From NCBI GenBank assembly GCA_009928785.1, contig SABY01000004.1:1-64000 (forward strand): DNA of 64,000 nucleotides, in the 5' to 3' direction. Origin of the DNA: Clostridia bacterium. Lineage in GTDB: Bacteria > Bacteroidota > Bacteroidia > Bacteroidales > 4484-276. Position 1 is the first letter of the stretch, and each line of letters starts with the position of its first letter. The translations under genes and the position numbers were made by a program. The notes under the pieces are model-generated. The model was not told where the DNA came from and searched no databases. It saw only the letters and a program-made list of their open reading frames with translations. Of the stretch, positions 37,335 through 45,474 are shown in pieces.

Positions 37335-39482
37335 TTATATTTTTATCGCCCTTACTTGTTCCAGCAAGCGGGTAGCCCTGTCGAGCTCTGCCTGATCGTT
37401 CATTTCCTGATAAAACTTGATATCTTTTTGGTAAGCTCTGATTGCTTCGCTTTTCACGTCGTCAAATTTTTCGACTGTCGCCGAACGATTGGGGTCTTCG
37501 CGATATGCCTGCCGAAGCAATTCAAGGGCGACAATAAATTTTTTCTGTGCAAAATTCGTATTGGCTTCGGCCAATATCTGTTGAATTGCTGTCGAACGCG
37601 ATGCCAGCAGCCGGCAATTTGCGATGCTGTCATCCAGCGCTTTGAAATCTTTCACACTGTCGGCCAATGCCTCGGTACGCAGGGCTTGCAGGTCGAGGTC
37701 TGCAACAGTATTGGTTTTATCCGCACCCGAAAAAAGCATCGTAAAAATGTTACAATGCACAGTATCACTTATCGGCGAAGTAGCCACCTGCGCGTGCAGC
37801 CATCGCTTGGCCTCTTCAAACGACTCCACAGCCTTGTCATAGTCAGCCTGCCTGCGCATACGGGTGGCACTATTGACGAAGATGTTGTATTGGGCATTTT
37901 TAAAAGCAATCAGATTTCTTACAGCCTCCTGCTCTTTGCCCTGTGCAATATCGCGCTGGCGGGCGGCATCGCAAAAATTGACGAAACCCCAGTATCCCAA
38001 TCCCAGCGAAATCAACAGAGAAATACTTACGATAATTATTATGGTTCGCTGTAGGCGCATCTTGCGAAGCCGCTCACGTTCTTTGCGCCGCTGCTCCTTT
38101 TGCATCTCTGCCATCTTCGCCTCCTGTTCGCGGGCAGCAGCTTCCTGTTTTTCGCGAAGCTCTTTCAGCTCCTGTTGCCGCTGCTCTTCCATATGCAGGC
38201 GCTCCTGCTCCTGCAGATAAGCTTTCTGCGATTCCAGAATTGGTTCTACCAGCGTGTCGTGGCTTATTTCGTAGCTGAACCGATCGAAACTGTTGCGCTC
38301 GGCACGCAAAAGGTGGGTATCCACCAAAATCTTAAGCGATGTTTCGCTGATATAATCCTTGCAAATTTCCTCATCCAACGAGATGCGCTGGCGGTTGCGA
38401 ATCAGCTCGTCTTCGATAAGTCGTCTGGCGCCGGGCTGCTCTTTGGGCGGTAGTTTGCCAGTGGAATCATTATAAAAATTAAGAAATATATTTTTAAATT
38501 CCGGCAAATCTTCCTGCCTTATTTCCACTGACTCATCACCTTTCGCTGCGGCCTGTTTTTGTATCGCAATTTCTTCGATGCGATGACAAACAATCTGCAA
38601 CTGTGTGGTTTCGATAGGCTGGGTGCCTTCATCTGTAAGCTTAAAAATGATCTTTTCGAGCGCTGCTGGATGATAGGTGAAAGGCTTAGAACTTAACAAC
38701 GGCGAAGGATCGAGGGCGGGCTTAACAATGGCATCGCTTGCCTGCTGCTTATCGAGTGGCTCTATAACACAAAACACCTGTTGGATGTCAGGAATTTTGT
38801 CGGAGAGATGATTGAGCAGGCTGAGGCGGTCGGAGCGAATCGCCATTACCGTCTTAACATTTAGCGGGTGGTGCAGGCTGCTGATGGTTTGCCGGTTCAG
38901 CAGGTCTGGCTTGCTTTCGCGCGTGAGCGCTATGGCAGTAGCCACCTCGTCGGGGATACGCCGCTCGGTAAGATCGTAAAACTGATTTTTGAACTCCTGT
39001 ATTTCCTTGTCGGGATAGGTAAACAGCTCTTCAAACTGATCGAAAACCAGAAAAAAAACTTTCTCTTCCCCACTTTCAGCATCTTTTGCAAATCCGGCTT
39101 GTTGCAATCTTTTAAACCAATACCACAACGAATGCTGGCCGGCGCCCTGCTGTATGAGTTCATCGAGTACCGAAGCGGGGAGCTTTTTAAAATCGGTAGT
39201 AGCTTTTTGCAATGCCTCCACTACACGATCTACAGGGCTGGAAGCCCCCTTAACAGAAGCAAATAAACGGATACTGATGGGAATATATTCCTTGGGTAGC
39301 CGCGGAATGATACCCGCTTCCAAAAGCGAAGTCTTGCCCAGCCCCGAGCGCGAATAAAGCAGCACTTTCTTTTCCACACGGATAAGCGTCAGCAAACGGT
39401 CAATGTCACGATCGCGGCCGTAAAATATTCTGCTCTGTTGGCTGTTGAAAGGCGCAGCTCCCGGATATCGTGGTGTTGCCAT
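37335..39482 (-). CDS. STAND-type (nSTAND1-like) NTPase with coiled coil, single TM helix and C-terminal repeat region
   Basis: IFYGRDRDIDRLLTLIRVEKKVLLYSRSGLGKTSLLEAGIIPRL (Walker A); VFFLVFDQFEELFTYP (Walker B); FSYEISHDTLVEPIL; TIIIIVSISLLISLGLGYWGFV TM helix. Confidence 0.9.
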   Translation of the reverse strand: MATPRYPGAAPFNSQQSRIFYGRDRDIDRLLTLIRVEKKVLLYSRSGLGKTSLLEAGIIPRLPKEYIPISIRLFASVKGASSPVDRVVEALQKATTDFKKLPASVLDELIQQGAGQHSLWYWFKRLQQAGFAKDAESGEEKVFFLVFDQFEELFTYPDKEIQEFKNQFYDLTERRIPDEVATAIALTRESKPDLLNRQTISSLHHPLNVKTVMAIRSDRLSLLNHLSDKIPDIQQVFCVIEPLDKQQASDAIVKPALDPSPLLSSKPFTYHPAALEKIIFKLTDEGTQPIETTQLQIVCHRIEEIAIQKQAAAKGDESVEIRQEDLPEFKNIFLNFYNDSTGKLPPKEQPGARRLIEDELIRNRQRISLDEEICKDYISETSLKILVDTHLLRAERNSFDRFSYEISHDTLVEPILESQKAYLQEQERLHMEEQRQQELKELREKQEAAAREQEAKMAEMQKEQRRKERERLRKMRLQRTIIIIVSISLLISLGLGYWGFVNFCDAARQRDIAQGKEQEAVRNLIAFKNAQYNIFVNSATRMRRQADYDKAVESFEEAKRWLHAQVATSPISDTVHCNIFTMLFSGADKTNTVADLDLQALRTEALADSVKDFKALDDSIANCRLLASRSTAIQQILAEANTNFAQKKFIVALELLRQAYREDPNRSATVEKFDDVKSEAIRAYQKDIKFYQEMNDQAELDRATRLLEQVRAIKI

Positions 39483-39483
39483 A

Positions 39484-40665
39484 TTACGGTTTTGCGTGCT
39501 TTTTAAATTGCGCTATCTTCTGACCCACGCTCACGGCTTGTGCTTCAATTGCTGCCAGCTCTTCAAGTTTATCTTCATCACTTATTTTGTTGCTGATGGT
39601 TTGAAGTTTTCGGAAGTTATTTTGCAAAAATGTCTGAGTGAGATTGCGCAAAATGCCTTCCTGCGCAGCATTTTGGACGAGCCATTGCACAAAAGAAGCA
39701 AAGGCATTATCCACAAAAGTGATGTTGAATTGCTTTTCGATAAAAAGCTCTATGTCGTGCCGGATGGTTTTGTTGCCAACAATCATCCGCGATCCGCCAC
39801 CTTTCTTCTGTTCAAAATCGAGAATAAAAAGCAGCAGACGGTTGTACCATTTATCAAAATCAAAACCTATAAAAAGTAAATGCGTGGCATCCTGAATACG
39901 TTTTTTGATGCCGGCAGGAATCGAAACTTTGCTTAGGTAATGATAAAAATTTTCGTGTGTAAAAATGTATCGCCCGTTGCTGGCGGCATTGCCAAGTATG
40001 TTGTAAATAATGGGAACTTCCACCTCGTCCACCTGCTGACGGGTGCCATCGTGTGCCAAAAAAATATGATCCAGGTCGTAGTCATTATAGATTTGTTGGA
40101 TGGTATCGTCGGGACAAAGCGAAATAATCAAATTAAAAGGAACCTGCGCGAGTTGTTCGAGCAGTTGCCGGCCGGATTGGTTTTTGCCAGGAAATACTTT
40201 GCTGTAATAATCCAGCACGTCGTACAAAATTTCTTCGTCGGCATCAGGCGTAAAAAAGCCTTCGTTTTCGATGTATTCGATGTCGTCAAAATCCTCGGTA
40301 AGCTCTTTATAAAAGGAGCGGTGCAAAGAACTGCCCTGGCCATCGACAGAAATCTCCGGGCCGATAAACAATACGCAGCCGTCGTGCCGCAAAGCCTGCA
40401 TAAGTTTGCGCCATTTTACCGAAGCATACGCCGGGTCGTCGGGCGGTTCAAACTCACCTGCAGGCGCAGGGTCGGCGGCATACTGCTGGCTAAGCTGCGA
40501 GAGGTCTTCCACCATCGTATCCACCATCGCCTTTAGGCTTTGCTTCTTTAGCTTTACATCGGGAGGCAGATCGTTGGCGATATTAATAATAACATCGCGC
40601 GCGGTAATGTCCTGCAAAACCACATTTTTGTCACCCGTAATATTGCTGGTGTTCATCGTCATCAT
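39484..40665 (-). CDS. SIR2-like domain protein with N-terminal GDxNVxxQDI motif
   Basis: CVLFIGPEIS, NLIISLCPDDTIQQIYNDYD, ATHLLFIGFDFDKWYNRLLLFIL typical of SIR2_2-like proteins; TAA-T-ATG 1-nt gap to the STAND gene. Confidence 0.75.
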   Translation of the reverse strand: MMTMNTSNITGDKNVVLQDITARDVIINIANDLPPDVKLKKQSLKAMVDTMVEDLSQLSQQYAADPAPAGEFEPPDDPAYASVKWRKLMQALRHDGCVLFIGPEISVDGQGSSLHRSFYKELTEDFDDIEYIENEGFFTPDADEEILYDVLDYYSKVFPGKNQSGRQLLEQLAQVPFNLIISLCPDDTIQQIYNDYDLDHIFLAHDGTRQQVDEVEVPIIYNILGNAASNGRYIFTHENFYHYLSKVSIPAGIKKRIQDATHLLFIGFDFDKWYNRLLLFILDFEQKKGGGSRMIVGNKTIRHDIELFIEKQFNITFVDNAFASFVQWLVQNAAQEGILRNLTQTFLQNNFRKLQTISNKISDEDKLEELAAIEAQAVSVGQKIAQFKKHAKP

Positions 40666-41061
40666 CTATCGACCTATGCTGATGTTTCCCTGTGAGTTGA
40701 TGTCCTGCATCGAGACATTACTGTCACCCGTCACCGTCATGGTGTTGGTTTTGGTGATGAGTTGCATTCCTTCGCGTTGCATCACCTGCTGTACTTCGGC
40801 GACTTTTTCGGCCAACTGAGCCTGCAGTTCCTTGTTATCTTCGAGCATAAATTCCAGGTTGGCTTTGATGCTGTTTACGGCTTCCTCGGTATGGTTGTCC
40901 TGCTGCTGTATTTGCTCCAGCTTGTCGGTAGCTGATTTTTTGCCCAGTATATTGCCAATCCAGTTCACTACGCCATCCACTGCTTTGCCTACTGCCGGAT
41001 TTTCCATAAGCTTGTTGGCCTGACTCAGTATTACGCCAGTAAGTGTGATAAGTTCCATCAT
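40666..41061 (-). CDS. small coiled-coil protein ending in TGDSNVSMQDINSQGNISI motif
   Basis: 131 aa; stop codon directly abuts the start of the SIR2-like gene (TAGATG). Confidence 0.7.
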   Translation of the reverse strand: MMELITLTGVILSQANKLMENPAVGKAVDGVVNWIGNILGKKSATDKLEQIQQQDNHTEEAVNSIKANLEFMLEDNKELQAQLAEKVAEVQQVMQREGMQLITKTNTMTVTGDSNVSMQDINSQGNISIGR

Positions 41062-41315
41062 GTGCTTTATTTGTTTTTAATTAATACTCAGATAATATTA
41101 ATGCTTCAATGAGCAATCCCTTGGATAACAGTTCAAATTCTTTATTTAAAACAATTTTAAATAGGTTGAGGATGCTTAATGAGGTGTGTGCTGTGTTATT
41201 TAAATGTTAATTAATGCCCGAATTTCAATATTATCAACAGAAATGAAATTGTAACTCCAATCAGCTAAACGCCCTTCGTCACGACTCCTACGCATTGCGT
41301 CTTGCGTTCTGCGCA

Positions 41316-42497
41316 TCATCTTGCCTGCGGCACCAGCGAAATGGCTTTGGTTACAGCCGAAAATCCATAGCGATTGCGGATGCGGTCGAGCGCCTGATAG
41401 AGGCTCACCATTTCGGGCGTGTCGTCGAAAAGATCGAGCTGCTGCACGCCGCTCACCAGATGGCTGAAGCGTACGCCTATAAGCCGGATGAGCATGCGCC
41501 GCTGGTAAAGCCGTCCGAAGAGTTCCAGCGCCACGCGCGCGAGCACATGGTCGAACGAAGTGTAGGTGATGGTTTTTTGCAGCGTATGGGTGTCGAAGTT
41601 GGCATAGCGAATCTTTACGGTGACACAGCCGGTAAGCTTTTGCTTTTTGCGCATCTGGAAAGCAATTTTTTCGATCATCGTACTCAGCACTTCGCGCAGG
41701 TGCAGCACGTCGATGGTGTCCTGCTCGAAAGTAGTCTCGGTGCTGATGGATTTGCGCTCGGAGTAAGGCACCACCGGCGCGGTGTCGATGCCGTTGGCTT
41801 TCTTCCAGATGTCGAGGCCGTTTTTGCCCATGAGCTTCTCCATCATATCGGGCGGTATCAGGCTCAGGGTGCGGATGTCGGCCACGCCCATCGAGCGTAG
41901 CAACTGATATGTTTTGAGACCTATCATCGGGATTTTGCGTATCGACAAAGGCTCCAGAAAAGGGCGTACACGCGGCTGCTCCACCTGTAGCTCGCCGTTG
42001 GGCTTGGCTTCACCGGTGGCTATCTTCGACACGGTTTTGTTTACCGACAAGCCCAGCGAAATAGGTAGTCCCGTTTCGCGTATGATGCGTGTCCGCAGCT
42101 CGTGCGCCCATTTCATCGTACCAAAAAAACGCTCCAGCCCCGTCAGGTCCAGGTAATGCTCGTCGATGGAAGCTTTTTCGTACAGCGGCGCCTGCTCGGC
42201 AATTACTTCGGTGACCAGCCGCGAGTACTTGCTGTAGTTCTCCATGTCGCCACGCACCACCGTGGCCTGGCTGCACAGATTCAAAGCCAGCTTCATGGGC
42301 ATGGCCGAGCGCACGCCAAAGCGCCGCGCCTCGTAGCTGCAACTGGCCACCACGCCCCGGTCGCTGGCGCCGCCAATAATTACAGGCTTGCCCGCCAATG
42401 AGGAGTTCATTAGCCGCTCCACCGACACAAAAAAAGTGTCTAAATCCAGATGGACAATCGTGCGACCCGAAGCAGAAAAGTTTTCGTCGGTCAACAT
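41316..42497 (-). CDS. dinB: DNA polymerase IV (Y-family)
   Basis: IVHLDLDTFFVSVERLMN, SCSYEARRFGVRSAMP, YSRLVTEVIAEQAPLYEKASIDEHYLDLTG, GLSVNKTVSKIATGEAKP. Confidence 0.95.
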   Translation of the reverse strand: MLTDENFSASGRTIVHLDLDTFFVSVERLMNSSLAGKPVIIGGASDRGVVASCSYEARRFGVRSAMPMKLALNLCSQATVVRGDMENYSKYSRLVTEVIAEQAPLYEKASIDEHYLDLTGLERFFGTMKWAHELRTRIIRETGLPISLGLSVNKTVSKIATGEAKPNGELQVEQPRVRPFLEPLSIRKIPMIGLKTYQLLRSMGVADIRTLSLIPPDMMEKLMGKNGLDIWKKANGIDTAPVVPYSERKSISTETTFEQDTIDVLHLREVLSTMIEKIAFQMRKKQKLTGCVTVKIRYANFDTHTLQKTITYTSFDHVLARVALELFGRLYQRRMLIRLIGVRFSHLVSGVQQLDLFDDTPEMVSLYQALDRIRNRYGFSAVTKAISLVPQAR

Positions 42498-42524
42498 TTA
42501 TTTTTAAAATTTTCTATTGGTATT

Positions 42525-42535
42525 CCAAAATATTT
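42525..42535. promoter_or_regulatory. candidate operator half (CCAAAATATTT) proximal to dinB
   Basis: Exact reverse complement of 42613-42623 in the dinB/S24-repressor divergent promoter. Confidence 0.45.
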
Positions 42536-42612
42536 TTACTTTTGACTATTTTTTAATCATTATTCCGGTTACAAGATAAACATATCAAAATTACCAACAG
42601 CAAGTTGTTAAT

Positions 42613-42623
42613 AAATATTTTGG
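42613..42623. promoter_or_regulatory. candidate operator half (AAATATTTTGG) proximal to the S24 repressor gene
   Basis: Exact reverse complement of 42525-42535. Confidence 0.4.
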
Positions 42624-42632
42624 AGGTAAAAA

Positions 42633-43445
42633 ATGTATTTCAGCACCAACATCCGCTTATTGCGTAAGCGCAAAGGCCGCACCCAGGACGACGTAGCGAC
42701 CACCCTTAACATCAAACGCTCGACCTACAACAACTACGAAAACCAGATTGCGCGGCCAGGCATCGACAGCCTGCTGGCTTTTTCGGATTATTTCGGTGTA
42801 GCCATCGACACGCTTATCAAAGTTGACCTGCGCAACCTCACGCCCAGCCAGCTCTCGCAGCTCGAAAAGGGCTACGACGTTTACATCCGCGGCAGTAGCC
42901 TGCGCGTACTGGCCACTACTGTGGATCAGGAAAACGACGAAAACATAGAGCTGGTGAACGAGAAAGCACGCGCCGGCTACACCAATGGCTTTGCCGACCC
43001 GGAGTTTATCCGCATCCTGCCCACCTTCAAGCTGCCATTTTTATCAAAAGAAAAGAAATACCGCACCTTTCAGATTCAGGGCGACTCTATGTTGCCCATC
43101 CCACCCGGCTCATACGTTACGGGGGAATTTATTCAAAACTGGGACTTCATCCGCAACGGCGAAGCGTGCATCGTCCTCACGCTCAACGAAGGCATCCTTT
43201 TTAAAGTCGTCGAAAACCAAATTGCAGAGAAAGGAATGCTGCGACTACACTCGCTCAATACCATCTACATCCCCTACAGCATTCATATTGGCGAGATCAA
43301 AGAGGTTTGGAAGTTTGCACATTACATCAGCGCCGAGCTGCCCGGACAAAGAACCTCCGAAACCGAGATCATCGACAGCATCCGCGAGATACAAAAAGAT
43401 GTGAAGGGAATTAATGAAAGGCTGGGATCAATAGAGAAATCCTAA
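42633..43445 (+). CDS. XRE-family/S24 LexA-like repressor
   Basis: HTH_3 N-terminus NIRLLRKRKGRTQDDVATTLNIKRSTYNNYENQIARPGIDSLL; putative AG cleavage site KARAGYTNGF; QGDSMLP serine and ILFKVVEN lysine regions. Confidence 0.88.
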   Translation: MYFSTNIRLLRKRKGRTQDDVATTLNIKRSTYNNYENQIARPGIDSLLAFSDYFGVAIDTLIKVDLRNLTPSQLSQLEKGYDVYIRGSSLRVLATTVDQENDENIELVNEKARAGYTNGFADPEFIRILPTFKLPFLSKEKKYRTFQIQGDSMLPIPPGSYVTGEFIQNWDFIRNGEACIVLTLNEGILFKVVENQIAEKGMLRLHSLNTIYIPYSIHIGEIKEVWKFAHYISAELPGQRTSETEIIDSIREIQKDVKGINERLGSIEKS

Positions 43446-44621
43446 CAGCCATAAAGGAATTGCATTGGAAACCACATGCTCAATATCATCTCTAACAACA
43501 TAGGCGTCGGGGGCACCCTCCAATTGCTTTGATGTTTTAGTTTTCCCATCAATCTCCAGAAGAATTTTGTCATCCACCAGGAAATCTCCCGTCTTTGGCA
43601 AGGTCACATTATGAGCCATGCTCAAGCTGCTCAGCGCAAACGTTTCGCGTAATGTGCCAGAGGAGGGCTCCTGATTGCTAAGAGCGTATAACAGGTTGCA
43701 GTTATTCAAAAATATTTTTTCTGGTTTTTGTAATGCAGCAATGCTTTTACCTGCGGGGTACAGTAATTTTAATAATCTTGCTTCATCAAGAAAATACAAA
43801 TAGTTGGTCAGTGAGTTACGGTGTATGTTCGTTTTTTCGGCCAGCTTTACCAGGTTCGGCTTAAACGGAACTTGCTGTGCTATAATGTAAAGAAGCTGCA
43901 GGATTTTTTTTCCGTTTCTCACATCAAAACCCTGCACACCGGCCATGTCGTATTCCACAATAAATCGGGTGAGCTGGCGCAAACGTTGCAGGTATCCCTC
44001 CGGGTCTTCGATATAAAACGGATAATATCCAAATTTCAAATAATCGTCAAAATGTTGTAAAGGTCGAAAATCAGGTGGCAGAATCAATTTATTTTTCTGC
44101 TCCGTATCCATCATCATTTTAAAATCAATCGGCTCAATTTTTATTATGTCATGGAAATCGAGGTACTCACGATAGGATAAACCAAATAACTCATGCATTA
44201 AAGCGCGGCGGGTAAGATCGCCTTCCTGCCGCGAAATATCTATGATGGATGAACCTGTAAAGATGATCTGCAAATCAGGATACCGGTCGTAAATAATTTT
44301 TATTTCTTTGTCCCATTGGGGATATTTATGAACTTCATCCAGCACCAGGGTCTTTCCACCCTCTCTGTAAAATTTGGCTACCGTGTCAACCACTGTATTG
44401 GTCAAAAAATAGAGTTCGTCAAGCGAAAAATAAGCTGCTTTATTCGAAGTTCTTTTCTGTTCGTAGAGCCACTGAAGCAGCATGGTAGTCTTGCCCGTAC
44501 CTCTGGCACCTTTGATTCCGATAAGCCGATTGTTCCAGTTAATTTTATCGAAAAGATATCTTTTGAATTTCAGTGATACCCTACTGGTTAATAGTTCTGA
44601 TTGATTTAGTAATTCATACAT
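43428..44621 (-). CDS. AAA_14/DUF4143 family ATP-binding protein
   Basis: GIKGARGTGKTTMLLQWLYEQ; KTLVLDEVHKYPQWDKEIKIIYDRYPDLQIIFTGSSIIDISRQEGDLTRRALMHELFGLSYREYL. Confidence 0.9.
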   Translation of the reverse strand: MYELLNQSELLTSRVSLKFKRYLFDKINWNNRLIGIKGARGTGKTTMLLQWLYEQKRTSNKAAYFSLDELYFLTNTVVDTVAKFYREGGKTLVLDEVHKYPQWDKEIKIIYDRYPDLQIIFTGSSIIDISRQEGDLTRRALMHELFGLSYREYLDFHDIIKIEPIDFKMMMDTEQKNKLILPPDFRPLQHFDDYLKFGYYPFYIEDPEGYLQRLRQLTRFIVEYDMAGVQGFDVRNGKKILQLLYIIAQQVPFKPNLVKLAEKTNIHRNSLTNYLYFLDEARLLKLLYPAGKSIAALQKPEKIFLNNCNLLYALSNQEPSSGTLRETFALSSLSMAHNVTLPKTGDFLVDDKILLEIDGKTKTSKQLEGAPDAYVVRDDIEHVVSNAIPLWLLGFLY

Positions 44622-44622
44622 A

Positions 44623-44670
44623 GCACAAGTGTTTGTGCAAAAATACAATATTTTGCACATCCGCTTGTGC
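44623..44670. promoter_or_regulatory. two operator-like dyads (GCACAA-N4-TTGTGC and GCACAT-N4-TTGTGC) flanking a minus-strand -7 element (TATTTTTG)
   Basis: Dyads at 44623-44638 and 44655-44670, -7 box reverse complement CAAAAATA at 44638-44645, directly upstream of the AAA_14 gene. Confidence 0.5.
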
Positions 44671-44752
44671 ATTTTTGACTTTTACAAATTTTCACCGGCA
44701 GCATCAGCGGGGTAGATAAATAGATGGGGATTTAGAAACGGCTAATTGAAAG

Positions 44753-45358
44753 CTACCATTTCCTGGGATCAAAGCCCGGCCTATTGACAATAGAAGCGCT
44801 TCCTCCGGTTGCTTTTATGGCAAGCAAACCGTGCTTCATGGCCATCTTCATGCTTCCCGATTGTTCGACCAGACAGGCCATGGCGCCGATAATTGTGTGA
44901 TTTTTATATTCTGTCATCCACGTTTTGGCGTGCTCAAGTTTCGACAAAAAATGAATTACATCATCGGTACGGAGCGTGGTTTTCACCTCCACGATTACTA
45001 TCTCATTTCCATTTACGGCAATGATGTCGAATTCATAATCGATATCGCCATACTTGCCATCTACGTTTTGGAGTGTGCGTTGCACCAGAATTCCTCTTTC
45101 GTTGAGTAATTTCGTCAGGTCACCTTCCACCAGCGATTCTATCAATTTACCCCATTGGGTGGTAAAAAGATCTTGTAGCTTTTTCATGCGCCGGTCGGTT
45201 TCCTTCATTTGCCGGTCGGTTTCCGACATCCGCCGGTCGGTTTCCTTCATCTGCTCGCCGGTTTCCTGAAACATCTTCCAGACATCATCAAAATTCAAAG
45301 GCCTGTTGTATTGCACAACAGGTTCATTTGCCTCGTTATTTTCGTTTTTGTTTTTCAT
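44753..45358 (-). CDS. DUF3782-like/PD-(D/E)XK nuclease-superfamily protein with coiled-coil heptad repeats
   Basis: ETDRRMSETDRQMKETDRRMKKLQ; YEFDIIAVNGNEIVIVEVKTTLR (D...ExK core). Confidence 0.8.
   Translation of the reverse strand: MKNKNENNEANEPVVQYNRPLNFDDVWKMFQETGEQMKETDRRMSETDRQMKETDRRMKKLQDLFTTQWGKLIESLVEGDLTKLLNERGILVQRTLQNVDGKYGDIDYEFDIIAVNGNEIVIVEVKTTLRTDDVIHFLSKLEHAKTWMTEYKNHTIIGAMACLVEQSGSMKMAMKHGLLAIKATGGSASIVNRPGFDPRKW
45188..45262. repeat. in-frame 21-bp repeat (CGGTCGGTTTCCNNCATNTGC) encoding ETDRxMK/S heptads
   Basis: cgccggtcggtttccttcatttgccggtcggtttccgacatccgccggtcggtttccttcatctgc. Confidence 0.85.
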
Positions 45359-45379
45359 AGCTATGATAAATTTTAGCAT

Positions 45380-45387
45380 CAAAGTTA
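45380..45387 (-). promoter_or_regulatory. candidate -7 element (TAACTTTG on minus strand)
   Basis: CAAAGTTA on plus strand, 22 nt upstream of the MKNKNENNE start. Confidence 0.35.
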
Positions 45388-45474
45388 TAAAATAATCAAC
45401 GCAAAACTACTTGACGTTCTTGCATCAAAATTAAAAATCGAAAACCTCAACTTTCTGAATTTAAAGCTGTTTGT

